Shown piece after piece: positions 1 to 5,402 of a stretch of DNA of 5,402 nt. The notes under the pieces are model-generated. The model saw only the letters and a program-made list of their open reading frames with translations, was not told the origin of the DNA and did no database searches. Source of the stretch: Bacteroidota bacterium (GTDB lineage: Bacteria > Bacteroidota > Ignavibacteria > Ignavibacteriales > Melioribacteraceae); the NCBI GenBank assembly GCA_023453125.1, contig JAEXUB010000083.1, positions 1-5,402 on the forward strand, read 5' to 3'. Position 1 is the first letter of the stretch; every line of letters begins with the position of its first letter. Both the position numbers and the translations under genes were made by a program.

Positions 1-89
1 ATCTCAACTTTAAAACCGGCACTTTCAAATAATTCCACTGCAACCTGCTGGTTTATTTCGTTATCTTCGGCAAGAAGAAACCGCGCCCC
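1..89 (-). other. Second receiver domain REC2, N-terminal part only (from residue 1727)
   Basis: After a linker of about 23 residues (KETRTERSLIGAENKFAREL region), ARFLLAEDNEINQQVAVELF begins a new receiver. Glu1734-Asp1735 form the acidic pair, and the EDNxxNQxVA signature is typical of the second receiver in hybrid kinases. Only strand 1 and helix 1 are in the window. The phospho-acceptor aspartate and everything after it lie beyond the left edge. Confidence 0.93.
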
Positions 90-3000
90 TTTTATATTAT
101 CCAGTTCACGGGCAAATTTATTTTCCGCGCCAATAAGGCTTCTCTCAGTTCTGGTTTCCTTACCGAATACTTCCATAATAGTATCGAACAGAAGAGAATA
201 TGAAACCGGCTTAATGAGAAAAGCTTTAATTCCAATATCCTTTGCTTTCTCTGCAATCTCCTCTCTGCCGAATGCGGTAACCATTATTATAGTCGGTGTT
301 TTAATTCCTCTTTCCTTGATAATAATCCTTGAGGCTTCAAGCCCGTCTATACCCGGCATTTTCCAGTCCATAATTACCAGATCGAACTGTTCGTTTGCAT
401 TTAATTCAGTCAGTTTAATAGCCTCTTCGGCGGAGCTGGCAAGCGTAACTTTAAAGGAAAAGGTTTCCAATGCCTCCCTCATTACATCCCGGGCAGTCTC
501 ATTATCATCACATAAAAGAACTTTTAGTCCTCTCAAATCTATGGCGGTATTAAATTCATCTTTATCCTGATATTTCTGGACTCCGAAGACCGCAGTAAAA
601 TAAAAACGGCTTCCAATTCCGAATTCGCTTTCAACCCAGGTATTTCCTCCTAACAGTTCAGCCAGTGATTTGCTTATGGCCAGTCCAAGCCCGGTGCCGC
701 CGAATTTTCTTGTAGTTGAATTATCGGCCTGTGAAAATTCCATAAATATTTTTTCAGTCTGTTCTCTGGTCATGCCTATGCCGGTATCTTTAACCATAAA
801 CTTCAGCTTTACTTTATCACCGATAAACTGATCAACTGAAATATCAATAAGAATCTCTCCATCTTCGGTAAACTTAACGGCATTGCTGCAGTAATTAGAA
901 ATAATCTGATTTACCCTTAGAGGATCCCCAATAAGTTTAAGAGGAACATTCTTGGCTATCCGGATCGCAAATTCAAGTCCCTTTTCCTGAATTTTGTGGG
1001 CCATAACATTCGATACCCCGTCGAGTATATGCTCAAGATCAAATTCAGTTTGCTCTATAAGAAGTTTGTTCGCCTCTATCTTTGAAAAATCGAGGATATC
1101 ATTAATAATTCCGAGAAGGGCCTGTGCCGATTTCTCTATTTTATTGAGATAATCGAGCTGTTTTTTATCGAGATTTGTTTTGAGCGCTAGATGGGAGAGC
1201 CCTATAATGGCATTCATAGGAGTTCTTATTTCATGCGACATAGTAGCCAGGAACTGGCTTTTTGCCTGCGCGGCCGATTCGGCTTCCAGTTTCGCCTGTT
1301 CCAGTTCAAACTGAATCTTTTTTATATCCGTAATGTCAATAAATGAACCTACCAGGGCATCTTCCCCTTCGAAACTGATTGGCACAAAGGATGCTATACA
1401 GTCTCTTATTTCTCCTGTCCTGTATTTTTTAAATTTAATTTCTCTGTTTCTTACATAACCTGATTTCTTCAGTTCTGCGATAACAATTTCTCTTTGAGAC
1501 GCATCCGCATACCAGGAAGAGGATTTTGTTTCCAGCAATTCATCCAGTGTAAGAAAGTGGAATTCGGCCATAGCGAGATTGGGCCTCAAAATTTTTCCGT
1601 CGGCAATACGTGTAACGGCTGTCGGATTGGGACTAGTATCAATTATCGCGTCGGCTGCTGCAATTGTCCTTTCCAGCGATTCTTCAATTCTCTTTACTTC
1701 GCTTATATCCTGGCTAACGCCGAACATTCTCTTTCTTCCTTCGGTATCCTGTTTTATTACACCAAGCTCCCTTATCCAGATTATCCTGCCGTCGGCAGGA
1801 CGTTTATACTGATATTCCACATCATATTTATCGGCAGTACCAGCACACATAGCGTCAAATTCAGCAATAACTCTGCGCGCAATTTCCTCATTGGCTTCCA
1901 TCATCGGAATGCTCCACTCCGAGAGGGGATATTTCTGCTCTTTATTCGGTTTCATTCCGAATATTTTTGTAGCGCGGTCGGACTGGTAATAATATTCCTC
2001 TTTATCGCCAATAGGAACTTCCCAGAATCCTGCCTGAGCAAGTTCAAGAGCATTATCTGCCATTGCAAGAATTTTAATAAGCTCCGATTCCGATTTTTTA
2101 GCCTCTGTAATATCCTGTGCAACACCGTAGATATAAGCTTTCCCATCTGCATCCTTCTGTATTTTTCCTACTGTATGAATCCATACAATCTTCCCGTCAA
2201 CCGGTCTCCTAAGCTGGAAAATCGTATCCAGTTTATCAATTTCACCTGAGGCCAGACTTCTGAATATTCCAGTAAGCAGCAGAGTGTATTTTTCGTCAGC
2301 CTCAGAAACGGTACTCAGGAATTCCTTCATTTTATAATTTCTATCGGCACTTGGCATCATTCCAAAGAGGGAAATAACCTGATCCGACAGCATTATTCTG
2401 TTTAAGTCCTCGACAGGTATTTCCCAGAAACCGGCCTTGGACATCTCAAGGGCATTATCAGCCAGAAGGAGTGTTTTTTTCAATTCATTCCCGAGCCTCT
2501 TTCTCTCGGTAATATCTTTGAAGACAACCACCGAGCCGATTATTTCTTCCCCTTTTTTAATCGGGGTGGAAGAGTATTCAACCGGGAAAAAGGTGCCGTC
2601 TTTTCTCCAAAGTACCTCATCATCAACAAAATGAACCACCCCTTCGGATTTGCTCTTATGCATCGGGCAATCATCAATCGGGAATTGCACACCGTCTATT
2701 CTGCTGTGGTGTATTAGAGAATGCACTTCTTTACCGATTATCTCCTCTTCCCTGAATCCGAATATTTTAAGCGCGGCTTCATTCATGAATGTAGCCCTTC
2801 CTTCAGTGTCCATCCCGAAAATTCCATCGCTTGCAAACTGGAGCAGAAGCCTGCTTCTTTCTTCCGATTCCGAAAGGGCAATTTTTGCATTCATAGAATC
2901 GGTAATATCAAATCTTATAGTATAAAATTCTTTCAGCTTCTTATCTTTATCAAAAACGGGCACAACAACTGTATCGAGCCAGATCAGACCCCCCGTCTTT

Positions 3001-5267
3001 GTTCTGTTGCAGATATTGCCTCTGAATGTTTTACCCGATAGAATTTGCCCGTAGAAATCCTTCCAGAATTCGTCTGTGTGGTATCCGCTTTTTAAAATCC
3101 GGTAATTTTGTCCAATCAGATCTTCCTTTTCGTATTCCATCAGCCTGCAAAAGAGATCATTAACTTCAATAAGGTTCCCGTCAAGGTCTGTTGTAGATAC
3201 CAGCGCCGATGTATTTAATGCCGCATTCTGCGAAATAAGTTTTTCATTAATTGAATTAACTTCTATTAGAATATCCTGAAGCTCCGCTGTCCTGGCAGCA
3301 ACCTTAATTTCGAGGCTCCTGTTCAGCTCCATCATCTCAGCTTCAAAATTCTTCTTCTGGGTAATATCTATATGAGTCCCTACGGTTAAATTGGAAAGTC
3401 CCCCGATTTCATTTTGGAGAGTCCTGCCGCGCGCCAGAATCCACAAATAATTGCCGTCCGGCTTCAGCATCCGGAATTCATTCTCATAAATTCCCCGGGA
3501 ACCGGAATTAATATATTCGGTGAACTTTGCAACTGCCATTTCCCTGTCATCCGGATGGAACAGTTCCATAAGAATTTCGGCATTGTTGTCTGCCTCGTTA
3601 AAATTAAAATCATTTATATCCCTTCCCAGCATCGAAAAGAATTCATTACTGCACCAGAATTTCTGTTTGGAGCTGTCAAATTCCCACGCTCCCGTATTTG
3701 ACGAGGTAATTAAAGCCTGATACCTTTCCTTGTCACGGCTAATCTCCAATTCATATTCTTTTCTTCTTGTAATATCGGTATGCACGCCGACCATTCTTGC
3801 AGAACGCCCTTCCTCGTCAGTTTTAACAATAATACCCTTGGCGTCAATCCAGATTACTTCCCCGTCTTTCTTAATCATCCTGAATTCAAGATGAAGTCCG
3901 GTTTTATCTTTAATAGCATTTTCAATTGTGCCAATTACGCTTTGACGGTCTTCAGGATGAATGAGCTGATGCCATTTTTCCACAGTCGGTTCAAATTCAT
4001 AGGGAGAATAACCGAGCATCTGGAAAAACCGGTCGCTGAAATAGAGCTTGTTTCGTAAGATGAAATAATCAAAAATCCCGTCATTGGAAGCTATAAGGGC
4101 AAATTTAAGCTGGTCTGAGACTTTCTGTAGGTCTTCCTCCCTCATTTTAATTTTTGACATCATCGAATTAAAAGAGGAAACGAGAAGAGACACCTCCCCT
4201 TTCTCCTTTGTGAAAAGGATCTTATCCTCGGCCCCGTCGGCCATTTCAGTTATCTGTCTTGAAATTAAATTTATTGGCTTTGCGATTTTGTTCGCAATAA
4301 GCACTACAATAATTACAACCAGAAATGTAAAAATCACCCCTTTGGCAATTTCTGCCGTTACAAATGAATTAATCTCTTTGAGCGCTTCTTTTTCTTTTAT
4401 TGAGATGCTCATAAACCAGTCTGCTGTATATACAGGGGAATAATAGGACCAGAGAAGGTCGCTCCCGTCGGAGTAACGTAAAATCATTTTCCCCTGTACT
4501 CCGGAAAGCATTCTCTTTCCAAGCTCATTCTGGTCTTCAACATTAATTGAAGAAGAGCTTTGATTAAAGATATTATGCCCTTCTATTATTCTCTTTTCGG
4601 TAGGATGATATATAAACTTCCCTTCTTTATTGATAATTATCAGGGCTAACGACACAAAGCCCACATCGGTTCTTAAGCCCTTGAATTTAAGAATTTCGAA
4701 CTTGCAAGATGAGACACCAAGGAATTTGCCGTTTTTAATTATTGGGATATTGACTCTTGATACCAATTTTCCAGCTTCCCTTCCAATATATGGAGTGTCC
4801 CAGTAAGGTTTTAAAGTTTTCTTCGGAATCTGATACCATTTTTCGTCGGGCGAGGTATAGTCTATAATATCTTCGGCTTTAGTAGCACCAATTTTTCCAT
4901 CGGTTTTTACAACGGAGACCATGAATCGTTTCCCCTTTTTTATAAAGGGTTCAAGTGCAATTCTGGAACCTAAAAGCAAATCGCTCTTGCCGAAGTTTGT
5001 TTTAAGCAGGGAGACCGCTTCTTCTCTGGTAACATCCTCGGAATATTCAACAAATTCGGAATTTACATAAGCAATAGTTTCAATTGCTTTAAGTTCTTTT
5101 CTGATTATCTGGGCAAGAGAGGAGGCCTCGTGATACATGAATTTGTTAACATTTTCGGTAAGAGATTTCTTTTCCCTTGCAAGGGATAAAAAGAATCCGA
5201 TTGTATAAGCTGCTAATAAGGGGATTAATGCGAAGAATAGTATTTTGTTCCGCAATGAGTTGAGCAT
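1..5267 (-). CDS. Multi-PAS hybrid sensor histidine kinase with Cache sensor, HAMP and two receiver domains (3' end missing)
   Basis: This membrane-bound sensor kinase should autophosphorylate a histidine in response to periplasmic and cytoplasmic signals and pass the phosphate to its own receivers. My translation runs 1,755 codons to the left edge without a stop. Domain order by residue: TM1 9-30, Cache-like sensor 31-305, TM2 about 306-328, HAMP 327-379, PAS1 386-505, PAS2 512-640, coiled coil 641-680, PAS3 681-791, PAS4 802-922, PAS5 930-1056, PAS6 1064-1191, PAS7 1203-1316, HisKA 1335-1402, HATPase_c 1447-1562, REC1 1580-1703, REC2 from about 1727. The start is ATG at 5267: GGAG lies six bases upstream and an in-frame TAG stands two codons before it, so no longer start is possible. 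The catalytic residues of HisKA, HATPase and REC1 are all present. No cognate regulator or operon partner is visible, so the signal and output are unknown. At least about 90 more residues are needed to finish REC2, and related kinases often add an HPt domain. Confidence 0.96.
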   Translation of the reverse strand, partial: MLNSLRNKILFFALIPLLAAYTIGFFLSLAREKKSLTENVNKFMYHEASSLAQIIRKELKAIETIAYVNSEFVEYSEDVTREEAVSLLKTNFGKSDLLLGSRIALEPFIKKGKRFMVSVVKTDGKIGATKAEDIIDYTSPDEKWYQIPKKTLKPYWDTPYIGREAGKLVSRVNIPIIKNGKFLGVSSCKFEILKFKGLRTDVGFVSLALIIINKEGKFIYHPTEKRIIEGHNIFNQSSSSINVEDQNELGKRMLSGVQGKMILRYSDGSDLLWSYYSPVYTADWFMSISIKEKEALKEINSFVTAEIAKGVIFTFLVVIIVVLIANKIAKPINLISRQITEMADGAEDKILFTKEKGEVSLLVSSFNSMMSKIKMREEDLQKVSDQLKFALIASNDGIFDYFILRNKLYFSDRFFQMLGYSPYEFEPTVEKWHQLIHPEDRQSVIGTIENAIKDKTGLHLEFRMIKKDGEVIWIDAKGIIVKTDEEGRSARMVGVHTDITRRKEYELEISRDKERYQALITSSNTGAWEFDSSKQKFWCSNEFFSMLGRDINDFNFNEADNNAEILMELFHPDDREMAVAKFTEYINSGSRGIYENEFRMLKPDGNYLWILARGRTLQNEIGGLSNLTVGTHIDITQKKNFEAEMMELNRSLEIKVAARTAELQDILIEVNSINEKLISQNAALNTSALVSTTDLDGNLIEVNDLFCRLMEYEKEDLIGQNYRILKSGYHTDEFWKDFYGQILSGKTFRGNICNRTKTGGLIWLDTVVVPVFDKDKKLKEFYTIRFDITDSMNAKIALSESEERSRLLLQFASDGIFGMDTEGRATFMNEAALKIFGFREEEIIGKEVHSLIHHSRIDGVQFPIDDCPMHKSKSEGVVHFVDDEVLWRKDGTFFPVEYSSTPIKKGEEIIGSVVVFKDITERKRLGNELKKTLLLADNALEMSKAGFWEIPVEDLNRIMLSDQVISLFGMMPSADRNYKMKEFLSTVSEADEKYTLLLTGIFRSLASGEIDKLDTIFQLRRPVDGKIVWIHTVGKIQKDADGKAYIYGVAQDITEAKKSESELIKILAMADNALELAQAGFWEVPIGDKEEYYYQSDRATKIFGMKPNKEQKYPLSEWSIPMMEANEEIARRVIAEFDAMCAGTADKYDVEYQYKRPADGRIIWIRELGVIKQDTEGRKRMFGVSQDISEVKRIEESLERTIAAADAIIDTSPNPTAVTRIADGKILRPNLAMAEFHFLTLDELLETKSSSWYADASQREIVIAELKKSGYVRNREIKFKKYRTGEIRDCIASFVPISFEGEDALVGSFIDITDIKKIQFELEQAKLEAESAAQAKSQFLATMSHEIRTPMNAIIGLSHLALKTNLDKKQLDYLNKIEKSAQALLGIINDILDFSKIEANKLLIEQTEFDLEHILDGVSNVMAHKIQEKGLEFAIRIAKNVPLKLIGDPLRVNQIISNYCSNAVKFTEDGEILIDISVDQFIGDKVKLKFMVKDTGIGMTREQTEKIFMEFSQADNSTTRKFGGTGLGLAISKSLAELLGGNTWVESEFGIGSRFYFTAVFGVQKYQDKDEFNTAIDLRGLKVLLCDDNETARDVMREALETFSFKVTLASSAEEAIKLTELNANEQFDLVIMDWKMPGIDGLEASRIIIKERGIKTPTIIMVTAFGREEIAEKAKDIGIKAFLIKPVSYSLLFDTIMEVFGKETRTERSLIGAENKFARELDNIKGARFLLAEDNEINQQVAVELFESAGFKVE
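159..530 (-). other. First receiver domain REC1 (residues 1580-1703)
   Basis: The acidic pair is Asp1587-Asp1588 in LKVLLCDDNETARDVM. The phospho-acceptor is Asp1634 in FDLVIMDWKMPGIDG. The switch residue is Thr1664 in IIMVTAFGREE, and the conserved lysine is Lys1686 in AFLIKPV. The MDWKMPG and VTAFGREE ... KPVSYSLLFDTI pattern is typical of the first receiver in kinases with two tandem receivers. No key residue is missing, so it should accept phosphate from His1345. Confidence 0.95.
582..1265 (-). other. Histidine kinase core: HisKA plus HATPase_c (residues 1335-1562)
   Basis: The H-box is SQFLATMSHEIRTPMNAIIG with phospho-acceptor His1345. The second HisKA helix ends NDILDFSKIEA (1389-1399). 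The ATP-binding domain has the N-box NQIISNYCSNAVKF with Asn1458 and Asn1462, and the G1 box KDTGIGM with Asp1494, Gly1496 and Gly1498. An F-box-like IFMEFSQAD and the G2 lid GGTGLGL (1523-1529) follow. All residues expected for ATP binding and autophosphorylation are present. The sequence resembles the core of BarA-type hybrid kinases. Confidence 0.96.
1320..1661 (-). other. PAS7, kinase-proximal PAS (residues 1203-1316)
   Basis: It opens AAADAIIDTSPNPTAVTRIA with the SPxPxAVxRxxDGxIL pattern, contains the WYADASQREIVIAELKKSGY segment, and closes with SFIDITDIKK (Asp1311). This subtype often sits immediately upstream of a kinase or cyclase output. A helix rich in Glu, Ala and Lys (FELEQAKLEAESAAQAKSQF) runs from it into the HisKA dimerisation domain. 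Confidence 0.87.
1695..2480 (-). repeat. Tandem PAS5-PAS6 duplication (residues 930-1056 and 1064-1191)
   Basis: Two adjacent PAS modules repeat with a period of about 134 residues. PAS5 begins ADNALEMSKAGFWEIPV and PAS6 begins ADNALELAQAGFWEVPI (12 of 17 identical). Their C-terminal parts RPVDGKIVWI...GVAQDITEAK and RPADGRIIWI...GVSQDISEVK also align, with 18 of 38 identical and PAC Asp1052 and Asp1187. The similarity persists in the DNA: + strand 2013-2062 and 2415-2464 match at about 38 of 50 positions, exactly 402 bases apart. Both are PAS_3-like modules with the DGxIxWI motif but without the HPxDR turn of PAS1/PAS2. They are complete and in frame, so both are probably functional. Confidence 0.88.
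2502..2864 (-). other. PAS4 with Cys-Pro-x-His loop (residues 802-922)
   Basis: It starts ERSRLLLQFASDGIFGMDTE, has the NEAALKIFGFREEEIIGK core helix, and ends VVVFKDITERK (Asp918). Between helix and sheet it carries an inserted loop, SLIHHSRIDGVQFPIDDCPM followed by H870, with H853, H854, C867 and H870. Then comes LWRKDGTFFPVEYSSTPI. The loop and the WRKDGxxFPVEYxxxPI strand recur in a widespread PAS subfamily. Whether the Cys/His set binds a metal or heme is not known to me. Confidence 0.88.
2895..3227 (-). other. PAS3 (PAS_9-like, Aer/NifL-related type, residues 681-791)
   Basis: This module differs from its neighbours. It carries the series STTDLDGNLIEVND, then YRILKSGYHTDEFWKDFYG, then the NICNRTKTGGLIWLD segment, and ends with the PAC residues RFDITD (Asp787). 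The ILKSGxHxxxFWxxxxxxIxxG...NRxKxGxxxW layout is the class that includes the FAD-binding PAS domains of Aer and NifL. Most members of the class are uncharacterised, so flavin binding is only a possibility. Confidence 0.85.
3228..3347 (-). other. Coiled-coil linker with RTAEL signature (residues 641-680)
   Basis: The segment FEAEMMELNRSLEIKVAART and the following AELQDILIEVNSINEKLISQ are strongly helical, with heptad-like Leu/Ile spacing. LNxSLExxVxxRTAEL is a linker commonly found just before kinase or PAS modules in signalling proteins. Here it separates PAS1-PAS2 from PAS3-PAS7 and probably transmits helix rotation between the two halves of the array. Confidence 0.75.
3348..3734 (-). other. 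PAS2 (PAS_3-like fold with PAC motif, residues 512-640)
   Basis: It begins ERYQALITSSNTGAWEFD, has the LFHPDDREMAV turn and ENEFRMLKPDGNYLWILARG, and ends THIDITQKK (Asp634). It is the same subtype as PAS1, and the two share HPxDR, EFRM and DGxxxWI. PAS1 and PAS2 therefore probably arose by an older duplication. The insertion FNFNEADNNAEILM before the HPDD turn makes it slightly longer than PAS1. Confidence 0.88.
3753..4112 (-). other. PAS1 (PAS_3-like fold with PAC motif, residues 386-505)
   Basis: The module opens with LKFALIASNDGIFDYF and contains the LIHPEDR turn, followed by LEFRMIKKDGEVIWIDAKG. It closes with the PAC signature VGVHTDITRRK (Asp498). This HPxDR...EFR...DGxxxWI series is the PAS_3 type seen in many sensor kinases. 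No cofactor-binding residue (LOV cysteine, heme histidine pattern) stands out, so its ligand cannot be read from the sequence. Confidence 0.88.
4131..4289 (-). other. HAMP linker domain (residues 327-379)
   Basis: Directly after TM2 comes NKIAKPINLISRQITEMADG, with the conserved Pro331 of HAMP helix AS1. It is followed by the connector and a second amphipathic helix starting near the acidic-Gly segment EKGEVSLLVSSFNSMM. This is the normal converter between a periplasmic sensor with flanking TM helices and cytoplasmic modules. It continues straight into the helix KMREEDLQKVSDQL that leads to PAS1. Confidence 0.85.
4284..5243 (-). other. Periplasmic double-Cache-like sensor between two transmembrane helices (residues 9-328)
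   Basis: Residues 9-30 form an uncleaved hydrophobic anchor (ILFFALIPLLAAYTIGFF, preceded by basic R6 and K8). Residues 306-328 form the second helix (GVIFTFLVVIIVVLIA from G310), followed by the HAMP. The roughly 275 residues between them should lie outside the cytoplasmic membrane. They match the double-Cache pattern: a long N-terminal helix, then a DYTSPDEKWYQIP segment around W144-Y145, a PYWDTPYI segment at 154-161, the strand pair IPIIKNGKFLGVSS at 174-187, and a membrane-proximal second lobe (FIYHPTEKRIIEGHNIF, then WSYYSPVYTADWFM). Double-Cache domains bind small molecules and signal through TM2. The ligand is unknown here, and residues typical of amino-acid-binding members are changed (see findings). 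Family assignment rests on pattern recognition without a profile search. Confidence 0.8.
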
Positions 5268-5273
5268 TATCTA

Positions 5274-5277
5274 CTCC
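5274..5277 (-). promoter_or_regulatory. Ribosome binding site GGAG for the kinase gene
   Basis: On the minus strand GGAG stands six bases before the ATG at 5267, an ideal distance for a Shine-Dalgarno site. The spacer TAGATA contains an in-frame stop, which fixes this ATG as the first possible start of the open frame. Confidence 0.75.
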
Positions 5278-5380
5278 GTAGAAAGATATGTCCAAAATAA
5301 CAAAATGCGCCAAAAACGCAACCATTTATGGCAGCAACTTACAGAACCCGCATTAATTACTCAAAGGATTAGTTTAAGGC

Positions 5381-5402
5381 CCGGCAGTAAAATTACTGCC
5401 GG
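5381..5402. terminator. Perfect inverted repeat at the window edge, possible terminator hairpin
   Basis: CCGGCAGTAA is followed by AA and then its exact reverse complement TTACTGCCGG. As RNA it would realistically fold as an 8-bp GC-rich stem with a 6-base AU-rich loop. The window stops at the last stem base, so a following T-run on the + strand cannot be seen. On the minus strand the stem is followed by GCCTTAAAC, without a T-run. It could be the terminator of a neighbouring gene or a protein-binding operator upstream of the kinase. Confidence 0.45.

Larger units (their letters stand above)
5268..5402. other. Upstream non-coding region of the kinase gene
   Basis: These 135 bases carry no credible gene on either strand. 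They should include the kinase promoter, read leftward. An approximate TTGCGT / TATTTT pair spaced 16 bases apart, and a TTATTTTG that is one base off the Bacteroidota -7 element TAnnTTTG, both fall within about 60 bases of the start. Neither is strong enough to call as a promoter. The upstream end is a palindrome, listed separately. Confidence 0.5.

Noticed and set aside
214..570. A 118-codon + strand frame rich in Ser, Ile and Leu that looks like a small membrane protein.
   Set aside because: It is the antisense of REC1, where every conserved receiver residue is encoded on the minus strand. The hydrophobicity is an artefact of reading the complement.
1952..2152. A 66-codon minus-strand frame inside the kinase gene.
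   Set aside because: It is out of frame with the kinase and overlaps the PAS5-PAS6 junction, which is clearly coding in the main frame.
1494..2249. A 251-codon open frame on the + strand.
   Set aside because: It lies opposite the PAS5-PAS7 coding part of the kinase. Its translation is Phe/Ile/Cys-rich with no recognisable domain, and the minus-strand frame encodes conserved PAS motifs throughout.
4084..4443. A 119-codon + strand frame.
   Set aside because: It is antisense to TM2, HAMP and the start of PAS1, with no plausible ribosome binding site or family resemblance.
5306..5320. TGCG ... CGCA arms around a CCAAAAA loop, a possible small hairpin or attenuator before the gene.
   Set aside because: The four-pair stem is too weak, and no T-run or leader peptide accompanies it.
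5322..5331. Short inverted repeat CCAT-TT-ATGG in the upstream region, a possible operator.
   Set aside because: Four-base arms are expected often by chance and there is no second copy nearby.

Overview
The window holds one very large gene on the minus strand. It starts at 5267 and reads without a stop, frameshift or gap through the left edge, giving at least 1,755 codons with the 3' end missing. It encodes a membrane-anchored hybrid sensor histidine kinase. The order from the N-terminus is: TM1, periplasmic double-Cache-like sensor, TM2, HAMP, seven PAS/PAC modules, HisKA, HATPase_c, a complete receiver domain, and the first ~29 residues of a second receiver cut by the window edge.

Layout on the + strand, left to right: 1-89 start of REC2; about 159-530 REC1; about 582-929 HATPase; about 1062-1265 HisKA; about 1320-4112 seven PAS modules in reverse order, with a coiled-coil linker at 3228-3347; 4131-4289 HAMP; 4284-5243 the two membrane segments flanking the Cache sensor. 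The start has a good ribosome binding site and an in-frame TAG two codons upstream, so the 5' end is well fixed. The remaining 135 bases (5268-5402) are non-coding and end in a perfect 22-base palindrome.

The kinase core appears catalytically complete: phospho-acceptor His1345, N-box Asn1458/Asn1462, G1-box Asp1494, glycine-rich lid 1523-1529, and in REC1 Asp1587/Asp1588, Asp1634, Thr1664 and Lys1686. The inferred route is periplasmic and cytoplasmic sensing, then autophosphorylation on His1345, then transfer to Asp1634 of REC1. REC2, and possibly an HPt domain beyond the edge, would continue the relay.

The organism cannot be fixed from one gene. Moderately AT-rich coding DNA, frequent AGA/AGG and ATA codons, and a multi-PAS hybrid kinase would suit a bacterium of the Bacteroidota/Ignavibacteriota sphere, but this is a guess. 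I see no mobile element, CRISPR array, tRNA, rRNA or obvious new system. The points worth a second look are inside the protein: a tandem PAS duplication, a Cys/His-bearing PAS loop, an Aer/NifL-like PAS, and a Cache domain whose ligand residues differ from amino-acid sensors.
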